DNA of 15,446 bases, from the NCBI GenBank assembly GCA_004151065.3, contig NWUY0300080029.1, positions 1-15,446 on the forward strand, written 5' to 3'. Position numbers and translations under genes: made by a program. The DNA is from Larix sibirica. Lineage: Eukaryota > Streptophyta > Pinopsida > Pinales > Pinaceae. Under the pieces are notes generated by a model that worked only from the letters and a program-made list of their open reading frames with translations, was not told where the DNA came from and did no database searches. Each line of letters starts with the position of its first letter. The first letter of the stretch is position 1. Shown here in pieces: positions 1 to 8,177 of this stretch.

Positions 1-576
1 CAAACTCACAAATTAATACTCAACCCAATCCAATCGGTATGAATATTATCAATGAATTTTCTCACTAAACATAACTCTAGGGAACTCTTCCAACCATTAA
101 TCAATGATGGCATACCCATCAATTAACTTAACCGACATAAGAAATATGTCTCATTTATCTACTTCACAATCCCTCGTGAATATTCTTCCCATCTAGCATT
201 CTTTGGTGTAGGAAAAAAAAGCATTCTATTGATTCCCTTATAGGGATAACCTTCCAAATTAATGATTCGGATTTAAGACCTTCACTAAGACACAATTAAT
301 AAGGAAATGAAAGGTTTCCTAAATAACCCAACCTATATGCTCATTTGTAGCCATCCATCTCCCATCATAGATCTATGAATTACTCTTTGCATTGTTGATT
401 TGGTCATTTTTAGGTTTTGGATATCAATCCAAACAAGGGGAACACATCATGTAGAAGTTGGGTAGCATCACATGAGAATGGTGAATGAGATATTGAGAAA
501 AAAAAATTCCATGAGGAAGGAGGTTGAAGTACTCTTCACACTTCTCAAAATTTATTGGGTATTCTATTGCAATTCC
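1..576. other. Left flank, no gene recognised
   Basis: AT-rich DNA with stops in all frames and no ORF of coding character. It has short A-runs near 210 and 500. I see no similarity to the right flank or to the LTRs. The five bases before the LTR (572-576, ATTCC) would be the left target-site copy of the element, but no matching copy could be placed because the 3' LTR end is lost. Confidence 0.6.
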
Positions 577-860
577 TGTTGGAGGATCCTAATCCGCTAA
601 TCCGACTAGGTCCTTCGGCTGACTACTTGTCGCTTCCGACTTGTTGGCCTGAACTTGTCGATAGGTTGAACCGACAAGACCATTATATAACTGATTGTAA
701 TCTATATAAATATAGGATGGAGAGTCGAACAAGATATGAATATATATTTTATCTCTGTATATACTTTGTACAGTCTCTGCTGAGTAATAGAATACTTGTT
801 GCTTCTATCTCCATTACGTTTTCTTGTATCTTATCCTATGAATGCTTATTTGATCTTACA
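577..860 (+). repeat. 5' LTR (3' boundary uncertain)
   Basis: It begins TGTTGGAGGATCC. Bases 577-756 align without gaps to 13164-13343 with 21 mismatches. The proposed end at 860 (CTTACA) is the first reasonable CA end before a weak primer-site candidate. The true end could be anywhere between about 770 and 905, because the 3' copy does not extend far enough to define it. It contains a TATA box and a conserved 7-bp inverted repeat, CTTGTCG (654-660) with CGACAAG (672-678). Confidence 0.75.
703..716 (+). promoter_or_regulatory. TATA box of the 5' LTR
   Basis: TATATAAATATAGG is a good plant TATA element. It is retained without change in the 3' LTR at 13290-13303. It lies within a 45-bp block (672-716) that is identical in both LTRs, although the sequence on each side is about 15% diverged. 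Transcription would start about 30 bases downstream, near 735-745. Confidence 0.6.
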
Positions 861-871
861 TGATGTATTAT

Positions 872-895
872 TGGTAACTATGCAACTTGGTTGAC
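872..895 (+). other. Possible primer-binding site remnant
   Basis: TGGTAAC followed by a GGTTGA block faintly resembles the complement of the initiator-methionine tRNA 3' end, which begins TGGTATCAGAGC. Only the first five bases and scattered later ones fit. It lies 11 bases after the proposed LTR end, farther than usual. Weak call, given to mark where the primer site should be. Confidence 0.2.
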
Positions 896-953
896 TACAA
901 CATTGTTTATGTTTCCAGTAGTACATCCATGAGATGACAATAAGTATGAATCG

Positions 954-1515
954 ATGATAACCGAACAAGAAATCATAGAATGGTGGGATATAAAGATAGT
1001 GAATTACTTACAAAATTATGCTAGACGAAGCAAGTTAACTATTGCTCAAGCAAGAGATAAGTTCTTCTCTGAAACACATGAGAAGTTTTTCGAGGCTATA
1101 ACATGTGCACCAAAGAAAATCCTTGGTGATAAGGCTAGAGAATGAAATAGATCGGCAATTTCTCACAAAATTAATCAACAAAGGACGAAAAAATCTCTAC
1201 GAATGGTGCGAAAATCATGCTAATGATTTCTGCCAAGAATGTGCAATTGAAGAATGAATATATGTAGCCAACGTCAAGAAGAGATTTTACACGGATATAA
1301 CTGACCAATTTTTTTGTACTCTACCAATATTTCTATTTAAATTCCTAATCGACAAAGGCATAGGACACATCGTCGAGCCACGACCGCTTTTGCTACAACC
1401 TCTTCCAAATTCAACTTTTGGGAGGAAAAATAGAAAGAGTGGAGAAGTTTGTGTAAGAACGAGAGTGGGAGCATTTCTTGAGCAAATGAATTTTCCTACC
1501 ACCCTAGTCACTTAA
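954..1515 (+). pseudogene. Leader ORF upstream of gag, unknown product
   Basis: An ATG at 954 opens a frame of 63 codons beginning MITEQEIIEWWD, rich in charged and aromatic residues. Near 1135-1145 the frame shifts; reading then continues in frame 2 (NEIDRQFLTKLIN...) through one in-frame TGA near 1255 to TAA at 1513-1515. Both halves have coding-like composition and together give about 187 codons. I recognise no domain. Its position between LTR and gag recalls the extra ORF upstream of gag in Ogre-type elements, but that is position only; it could also be the amino-terminal part of Gag, detached by decay. No signal peptide or membrane segment is seen. The next 245 bases (1516-1760) hold a G-run at 1535 and short fragments only. 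Confidence 0.45.
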
Positions 1516-2761
1516 AATCATTCGGGTCGAAAATGGGGGGGTATCCGACTGCATTTCGGCTAATGATAGATGTCTAACAGTCGACGAATAGAGTAAAAGA
1601 TGACCAACACCGAAAATTCACAAAAAATTAACAAAGAAAGAATATAAAGATACAAGAGAACTCCAGATATCAGAAAAATGAACGAGAAAAGTGGATGAAA
1701 AAGAGAGAGGATATAAGGGAGCACACTAGTGTACTCCAGAAAAAATAGAAGTCGGATACGGTGACAGATGAGGCAGGAAATCCACCTGAGTCGACCCAGG
1801 CCCGAAAGTTTATAGGCATTGATGAGCCATTGTCACCTATGGAAGAATATCAGTGGATTGAGAATGGTACAACTCTCCAAGTGAAGATACCCAAGGTCAT
1901 AATTCCAAATTCACCGCTGCAGTTAACTCATGGTGTTAGAGTCTAATAAATTGTCGAACAAGACTTGGTACTTGGTGCTGGTCAATACGCTATATGGAGT
2001 CAATGATATCGAGAAGGAAATGAATCATACCGACTGTTGATCTAGTGTTCACCAGAAGGGAACTGGATCACCTTTCATCTTGAGTTATCTAATAGAATAT
2101 TCCATCTATTCTATTCAAACCATGAGAGAGCGCCCCCCCAACCACTTCCAGCACTGAGTGAATTGTCAATTCAGTCGAAGAGTTTGACAAGAAATATAGC
2201 ACCAATAGAACGAGAAAAATTTTCCTGGTTATCCACATAAATTGTGGGATATCACAGACATCCGACCGCCGAAGAAAAGATTGACAAATAAGACTACCCA
2301 AACCAAGATATGCAGAGCATGCGTTAGTACCTAGTAACGCAAATAAGGAGATAGTAGTAGTACTTGTCGATGACCAAATAGTCTGCATCTCCAATAGAGG
2401 AATTCGACCACCCTCACCACCACTTAGATTAGAAATCATACCAGATATGGAAAATCACCCATAAACTGACAAAATCGTTCACGAGTATGACAAGAGATTC
2501 AAAGATTTGTTGAGTTAGATTGACTACCAAATTGAGGATCCTTTGCTAATATAATGGTTCGTAGTTGTATTGCTACAAAGAATTCGAATGCACATATGGT
2601 TTCATGACTTTAACACATACGAAGAAGCATTAAAGAATGCACTACAAATAGATATGGACGACAAATACCCGACCAACACTGTCGACCAAAGAATAAAAGA
2701 ACAATTGGAAAGAATGCAAAGATCCATTCGTGAATCCATCCTACGAGGAGCAGACCTGTGG

Positions 2762-2803
2762 TCTTCAAACCGTTAGAGGGAAGAACACACAAAATATAGC
2801 TGT
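2762..2803 (+). other. Zinc knuckle 1, degenerate CCHC
   Basis: In frame 2, residues with CX2CX4HX4C spacing end in an intact His (2786-2788) and Cys (2801-2803). The first Cys position is Ser (TCT) and the second is Arg (CGT), each one base from TGT. An in-frame TAG lies inside. This nucleocapsid motif binds RNA through zinc; this copy could not hold the metal. Confidence 0.6.
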
Positions 2804-2854
2804 CGGTACAATGACTAACGACAGGATGTATATATTGTACATAAAATATGCTTT

Positions 2855-2899
2855 TGTGATATCTGCCAGGAATATAATCTGCATCCAACAAAAGAATTT
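2855..2899 (+). other. Zinc-knuckle-like motif 2
   Basis: CDIC at 2855-2866 is followed by a His at 2882-2884. The spacing is CX2CX5H, one residue longer than the standard knuckle, and the last ligand position is Phe (TTT, one base from TGT). Probably a damaged or variant knuckle. Confidence 0.35.
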
Positions 2900-2932
2900 C
2901 CATACAACATGAAGAATGCACAGAATAAATGG

Positions 2933-2974
2933 TGTGCCATTTGCGAAACAAAGTCACACACCACAGCATAATGT
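2933..2974 (+). other. Zinc knuckle 3, CCHC ligands intact
   Basis: The motif CAICETKSHTTA-stop-C has exact CX2CX4HX4C spacing with all four ligands present. A TAA (2969-2971) interrupts it just before the last Cys. This is the best-preserved nucleocapsid motif in the element. Confidence 0.65.
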
Positions 2975-3259
2975 ACCTTGAATTTGAAAAAAAAGCTAAA
3001 TTATCATAATGTCTATCAGACGAATACTATAGACCAGAGAGACCACAATGATAGAAATGATCGACACCAAAGAAACAATGGACGATGGAATGATCGAAGA
3101 GGCGAAAACTACAACCTATGAGGAGGCTTCAATGGTAGAGGGAGGAACAACGGAATTCGAGGACCTCGACCCCACCGATGACTTTAGTTCTTTACACGAT
3201 TGAGTTAAGAACATCTATTTGTATATTTTCCATGGAAAGACAGGATAGATCTGAAATTA

Positions 3260-3301
3260 TGTACAAAGTGTTGGGTTGGTGATCACTTCTTCGAGGATTT
3301 C
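3260..3301 (+). other. Zinc knuckle 4, last ligand lost
   Basis: CTKCWVGDHFFEDF has CX2CX4HX4 spacing. The final Cys position is Phe (TTC, one base from TGC). It lies after the Gly/Arg-rich patch, about 290 bases from knuckle 3, in the same frame. Confidence 0.55.
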
Positions 3302-3493
3302 CCAACTATACTTGAGAAAATTATGAATAAAAAGAATGTTAATGTCTTGTCTAGTGTTCCCAAATGTGATGTTTTTAAAACCAAGAACTTGCAGATCGTA
3401 ACCTGACAAGGCACTAAAATTGGCATTAACAATCCACAAATCACAAAATTGAAAAGCAAAGATGATTATCCCAATTCGATTGAATAAAAGCAA

Positions 3494-4100
3494 TTGTATA
3501 ACAATGCTTCACAAATATTCCAAGAACTTTCCTCACAAAAAGATAACGTTGAAGCTCGACGAAAAAATATTAATGAATTGCTCCATTTAATAACTAAAGA
3601 AGAAGCAGTCGCAAAGCTAATAGACATAATGTATGAACTTAAAATAAAAAATGATGAAGAAAAGCAGACCAAAAACCTTTGTCGACTGAACCAAAGGGAT
3701 GAAAATGATGCTGACCCATTGGTTGATCTGGAAATTGAAGGATATGTCCAACAAGTCATCCTTGATTTCAGATCACAATCCAATATCATGACTCGAACAA
3801 ATTGGGAGCGTTTAGGACAACCAAAACTGCATGAATCAGGAATATACCTAAAACTTGTCGATCAGGGTCTAATTGAGCCAATCAGAGTCTGGAGAGGTGT
3901 CGAGATAGCTATCATGGGAAAATCAACAAAATTGTAGTTTGAAATCATTGACCCTAAAGAAGGATCCAATTCCTTCCCTACATTAGTTGGTCAACCTTGG
4001 GGAACAAATATGAAAGCATCGATCTCCCTTGAGAAAGACATGATAAAACTTAAAGGCAACTGAAAGAAATTCATTATACCCATCCATCTGTCACACGGAA
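3494..4100 (+). pseudogene. Retropepsin-like aspartic protease domain
   Basis: Would cut the Gag-Pol polyprotein. The frame is open from about 3494 to 3937 in frame 2, then continues past one TAG. A helical region (about residues 1-70 from 3494) leads to DPLVDLEIEGYVQQVILDF. The catalytic Asp is at 3764-3766 in the string DFRSQSN. Family members keep a small D-x-G-S/A core, and the Arg at 3770-3772 (AGA) probably replaces Gly (GGA), which would inactivate it. Downstream GVEIAIMG and LVGQPWG fit the flap and C-terminal half of plant gypsy proteases. No start codon is expected because it is part of the Gag-Pol frame. Confidence 0.7.
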
Positions 4101-5309
4101 AACCTTGGGCAGAACCTGTCGATGATGACACTGAAATCCGACGATTATACCAAGTGATGCAAAATAATTAGGATTATGTCAAGCCTAATAGTCAAGGAGA
4201 AATCCACCTCAGCAACCCAGCATCTAATGGCTACAATTCAGATGTCAAAATCTACGATTGGAAGATGGAAAACTATGAATCTCAAGCACGAGATTGTTGT
4301 ACAATCGAAGTTGTTCCAAATAAAAGGGTACAACAATGCTACACTATTTCAATCATTCCAAATATTTTTGAAAGGAAAATCAGAGAATATCCGACACTCG
4401 CACCAGTGAAGAACGACTCGTCGGGTACCCCATCTCTGAGATATAAAGAACGAGAATCTCCCGCATTTCATGTCAACAAAGTATCAAAAAGAATAGGAGA
4501 GAAAGGCAACTTCAAAGCTTAGTTGAAACCTTCACTGTACAAGATACATGTTGGTGGGAGACACACTAGTCACGACTTCATACATGGACCATAGCGTCAA
4601 CATATTTTGTTGAAAGTTTTGGAAGAATAAATCTTACCGCTCAAGCAAAAATATCGAGATTCACCCAAGGACAAGATCTCCAAAAGCACATCGACATCTG
4701 CCAAAAGGAATGGAAAATACTAGGATACCGAGATGAAAGAATATGGCCACACTTATTTCCCAGCACACTTGATGTTTTTCCTAAAAAATGTATAAAATAG
4801 AATCCAGAGGAGAAACTTTCATTTGGCAAGAAATTAGAGATAATTTTATTAAATATTTTTATTTTACTCTAGAGGACGATACATTGAAAGATGCAACTAA
4901 TCAGATAAGAAGTTTCCTACAACCAACAACCAGCAAAACCCCAACAGATAATTGACAAACAAATAGCCGACATATTTCCACATGTACTAATAGCATCCGC
5001 TCGACAGAAATTCAGCATTTGACAAGACTGAAGATGGAAACCAACAAAACCAAAGGGAAAAGTTTCAAATGGAAAAAGGAACATCCAGCCACTTCAAAAC
5101 CTATCAAAACAATCTTCATGGTAGAATCAACAAAGAAAGACGAGCCAGAAATATTGAATGCAGAATACTTTCCACCAACATTCTCAGAGTTTAAAGAAGG
5201 AGAATGACAGATTAATGAAACAAGAGCACCATAATGGATGGATGCACAACTCAAATTGAAAGAAGTCAACATATCTAACGTCGATCGACCAAAAATGGCA
5301 AAGATTGGA
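4101..5309 (+). pseudogene. Protease-RT linker of the polyprotein, badly decayed
   Basis: Frame 2 stays coding-like to 4522 (for example YDWKMENYESQ and ESPAFHVNKVS), with one stop at about 4168. From 4523 to about 5000 stops are frequent in every frame. Frame 3 becomes readable at 5019-5205 (KWKKEHPATSKPIKTIF and EYFPPTFSEFKEG) and continues with stops to VDRPKMAKIGN at about 5280. That block is a charged, low-complexity spacer. The return to frame 2 near 5310 looks like a small deletion at the RT entry. No recognised domain lies here. Confidence 0.5.
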
Positions 5310-6150
5310 AATTATTAGAAGAATTTCAAGACATTTTCTCCATAGCTTATAAAGACTTGAAGGGATTAGTACAGGATATGGGAGCAATGAAAATTGACAT
5401 CAAATTTAATTCCAAACTTATCAACAAAATACCTTATAAGTTGGTGCATAAATATAAATATATTGTCAAGCAATAAATCGATAACATGCTCTCCACCGGA
5501 ATTATCTATCATGTCGACCAGGCCGAGTGGACGAGCCCAATGATCGTACAACCAAAGAAGCATGATCCGACGCGACTTCAGATTTGTGTTGACTTCAGGA
5601 ATCTTAATAAAGTAATGTTGACAGATCCATTCCCAACACCTTTTGCCGACTAAATCATTAATGAAGTTGCAGGGCACGAATGATATTTGTTCACCGATGG
5701 ATTCTCAAGTTATAACCAGGTCCCTATTCCAAAATAATACCAACAAAAGACGACGTTTGTTTTTGAGTTACGATCGTTTGCATATAGAGTAATGTCATTT
5801 GGATTGAAATATGCACCTGTTATTTTCTCGAGAATTGTCGTTAAAGCATTCCAAGAATATACATATACAAAAAAATGGTTGTCTACTTCGATGACTAGAC
5901 AATCTATTCTATGTTAAGATACCAATGTAAGTAGATACGATTAATGTTAGAAAGATGTCGTCAAATACAAATATATTTGAACAACAAGAAGTGTATATTC
6001 GCGATGCAAGTAGGAATTATGCTTGGGCATGTTGTTTGCAAAGAAGTTTTCAAAGTCGATTTCATAAAAATTAAATTTATTCTTGACTTGAAACCACCAG
6101 TCAATTCAAAGCAAGTTAGAATATTATTGGGACATACAGGTTATTATTGA
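5310..6150 (+). pseudogene. pol: Reverse transcriptase domain
   Basis: RNA-dependent DNA polymerase of the element. It starts with LLEEFQDIF in frame 2, then HVDQAEWTSPMIVQPKK, LQICVDFRNLNKV and LFTDGFSSYNQVP; the first catalytic Asp is at 5696-5698. FAYRVMSFGL and FSRIVVKAF follow. At the A7 run 5869-5875 the reading changes to frame 1, giving MVVYFDD with the catalytic YFDD at 5884-5895. A TAG directly after it stands where Trp is usual. The thumb/connection part (LERCRQIQIYLNNKKC, GIMLGHVV, KVDFIKIKFI, KQVRILLGHTGYY) runs to 6150. At least four in-frame stops occur. All expected RT blocks are present in order, so the identification is firm. Confidence 0.9.
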
Positions 6151-6675
6151 AATTTTATTCGCCATTATTCCGACATGACGTATCCACTTGAAGAACTACT
6201 GAAAGAAAATCAAGAATTCAGATGGACAGATGAATGTGGTGCATCCTTCGACATGCTGAAAAGAAAACTTGTCGAAGCTCCTATACTCAGGTTTCCTAAT
6301 TGGTCTACAAATTTTCATGTCCACATTGACACATTAGGAATAGCAGTCGGGACTATTTTGAATCAACCTGGGGAGGATGGCATGGATTACCCGAATGTGA
6401 ATAGCAGCAGAAAACTAAACAAGGCAGAAAGGAATTACTCGACAACAAAAAGAGAGGCACTAGGCATGATATTTTCCCTTCATAAATACCGTAATTATCT
6501 GTTAGGAAATCCATTTGTCTTCTATACTGATCATCAGGCACTAAAATACTTGGTCATAAACCATTGCACCATGGTCGAATCTGTCGATGGCTATTACTAT
6601 TTCAAGAATTCGAATTTGAAGTGGTCGTCTGACCAGGGAAGAAAAATGTCAGGTCGAATCACCTATCGAGAATAG
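6151..6675 (+). pseudogene. pol: RNase H domain
   Basis: Removes RNA from the RNA-DNA hybrid during reverse transcription. Frame 1 is open from 6151 to the TAG at 6673-6675. The tether TYPLEELLKENQEFRWTDEC leads to the catalytic Asp at 6328-6330 in FHVHIDTLG, the Glu at 6454-6456 in TTKREALGM and the Asp at 6529-6531 in FYTDHQALKYLV. From about 6565 the sequence loses the usual pattern, which suggests a shift; the tail of the domain resumes in other frames. Only one RNase H copy is seen. Confidence 0.85.
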
Positions 6676-6828
6676 AAACTGGAGAAGAAACAACAGGCCC
6701 ATTGATGATGATCTACCAAATGCACACTTATTCAAAATTGAATCAGTACTAGAAAAATTGGAGGAAATTTCATAATTTCTAGAAGAAGGACAAGCGCAGA
6801 AGGAACTTCAAAAAAGAAAAAGAAAATA
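6676..6828 (+). pseudogene. RNase H-integrase linker, shifted frame
   Basis: Coding character is in frame 2 here: IDDDLPNAHLFKIESVLEKL, one stop, then a charged EEGQAQKELQKRKRKYW stretch. The upstream RNase H and downstream integrase are both in frame 1, so two small indels flank this piece. It is a typical acidic-then-basic spacer with no catalytic motif. Confidence 0.5.
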
Positions 6829-8004
6829 TTGGCCATGAAAGCTGCACCATATACCTTGATGAACGGATTTTTATATAACATGGGATCAGATGAAGTGTTA
6901 TGTCATTGTGTCTTGGATCATGAGAGACAAAGCATCATGGATGAAGCACACAATGGACCTGCAGGAGGACATTATCAAGCTGATACAACTACGAGAAAAA
7001 TTCAACAGTCTGGACTTTGGTGGCCAACAATCCACAAAGATTGTCAAAATTTTGTAAACAAATGTGACAAGTGTCAAATACTGGGTTGACCTATGCCAAG
7101 TACTGAAATTCCCTTGATATCCATAAATCCAAGTTTAACTTTCAAAATTTGGGTGATCGACTTTGTCGGTCCATTTCCAGTTCCTGGTCGACCAATAGGA
7201 GCGAGATATATTATCATAGTTGTCGAGTATGTCACAAAATGGGCAGAGGATGAACCTCTCAAATCCTGCACAAGCGAAGTAGCAACGAAATTTAACTATG
7301 AAAATATTATTACATGATTTGGATGTCCATTAAATCTAATCAGTGATCAAGGATCTCACTTTGTGAATAAGATAATATTAGTACTGACGAAAGAGTTCCT
7401 GATTGACCATCGAAAAATCAAAGCATATCACCCACAGTCCAACAGGGAGATAGAATATTTTAACAAAACCTTAACTAAAGGCTTGACAAAAATATGCAAT
7501 ATCGACAAAGATGATTGGGAGGATAAAATACCAACAGTACTTTGGGCATATCGGACAGTGTACAAAAGATCGACAGGACAGACCCCATTCAAACTTGTCT
7601 ATGGACAAGAAGTTGTCATCCCCCTGCACTTCCGACAACAAGCTTTGTTAATAGAAGAAGTTATACACCTCGACATTGAGCAAGCCAGGAAAGACTGATT
7701 ATTCCAATTGTCGAAATTATAAGAACGACGTTAAATAGAAATTCATCATCAAGAAGCCCAAAAGTAGCAACATAAATCATGGCATGATAGAAACATAAGA
7801 AATAAGCATATATTAGTTGGAGATGTCGTCCTGCTTTATGACAGTAGGATTAAAGGAAAGACGAAGAAGCTACACACTACATGGTTAGGCCCATATGTAG
7901 CAGAAGAAATAAATGCCAATGGATCAGTTCGACTAAAAACACTACAAGGAAGCATGTTTAAAAAACTTGTCAATGACCTGTGGTTAAAATGATACAGAGT
8001 ATAA
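6829..8004 (+). pseudogene. pol: Integrase with HHCC finger, D,D35E core and GPY/F module
   Basis: Inserts the DNA copy into the chromosome. It reads in frame 1 with few stops and is the best-preserved domain. The zinc finger has His at 6949 and 6970 and Cys at 7063 and 7072 (CDKC). The core has Asp at 7159-7161 (WVIDFVGPF), Asp at 7345-7347 (LISDQGSHF) and Glu at 7453-7455, with exactly 35 residues between the last two. VLWAYRTVYKRSTGQTPF follows. The C-terminal GPY/F module is at 7882-7896 (WLGPY), ending near TGA 7990 or TAA 8002-8004. TGA codons at 7087 and 7315 stand where Arg (CGA) is common. No chromodomain follows. The first ATG at 6834 is internal to the polyprotein, not a true start. 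Confidence 0.9.
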
Positions 8005-8017
8005 CAAAAGGCATGTT

Positions 8018-8049
8018 GTCGACCAATGGATGTATCTCCATTAGTCGAC
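8018..8049. repeat. 13-bp hairpin with GTCGAC ends
   Basis: GTCGACCAATGGA (8018-8030) pairs with TCCATTAGTCGAC (8037-8049): a 13-bp stem with one mismatch and a 6-base loop, TGTATC. It lies 14 bases after the last pol stop. There is no T-run afterwards, so it is not a bacterial-type terminator. Confidence 0.7.
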
Positions 8050-8087
8050 CGACGTGCCCTGGTTTGAAACGTTTCTTTAAGTATAAT

Positions 8088-8112
8088 TATTTAATTACCA
8101 TGTAATTAAATA
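8088..8112. repeat. 11-bp perfect AT-rich hairpin
   Basis: The arms 8088-8098 and 8102-8112 (core TTTAATTAC / GTAATTAAA) pair without mismatch around a 3-base loop. Its AT content makes it weaker than the upstream hairpin. Confidence 0.55.
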
Positions 8113-8167
8113 TGATTTCATAATTTAACAAAAAGTAGTTATAAACAACTTAGACGATTAAAAATAG

Positions 8168-8177
8168 TATAAAAAGG
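8168..8177 (+). promoter_or_regulatory. TATA-like box before the accessory ORF
   Basis: TATAAAAAGG lies 20 bases before the ATG at 8188. If used, transcription would begin just after that ATG, so a later start would be needed. In AT-rich DNA such a match can be chance. Confidence 0.25.

Larger units (their letters stand above)
1600..3490 (+). pseudogene. gag: gag (capsid and nucleocapsid), multiply broken
   Basis: Structural protein that would form the particle and bind RNA. The start is unclear: an ATG lies at 1600 in frame 1, while the clear coding stretch starts around 1761 in frame 3 (GTG there, then EAGNPPESTQ). Bases 1761-2450 in frame 3 are heavily interrupted. From about 2465 frame 2 takes over with a recognisable Retrotrans_gag-like stretch: EYDKRFKDLL, then QRIRMHIWFHDFNTYEEAL at about 2576-2632. 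Next come a helical Gln/Arg-rich linker, four zinc-knuckle-like motifs (2762, 2855, 2933, 3260) and a Gly/Arg-rich patch near 3045-3190. Several stops fall where Gln would be expected, fitting C-to-T decay. It runs in the same frame into protease, as in gypsy gag-pol polyproteins. Confidence 0.75.

Noticed and set aside
555-863. Plus-strand ORF of about 100 codons at the left end
   Set aside because: It lies almost wholly within the 5' LTR, and the same frame appears in the 3' LTR at 13148-13468. LTR sequence reading by chance as open.
2089-2439. Minus-strand ORF of 116 codons
   Set aside because: It lies opposite the decayed gag region and has no recognisable motif.
8018-8049. Hairpin as a transcription terminator
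   Set aside because: There is no T-run after it and the DNA is eukaryotic, so an intrinsic terminator is not expected.
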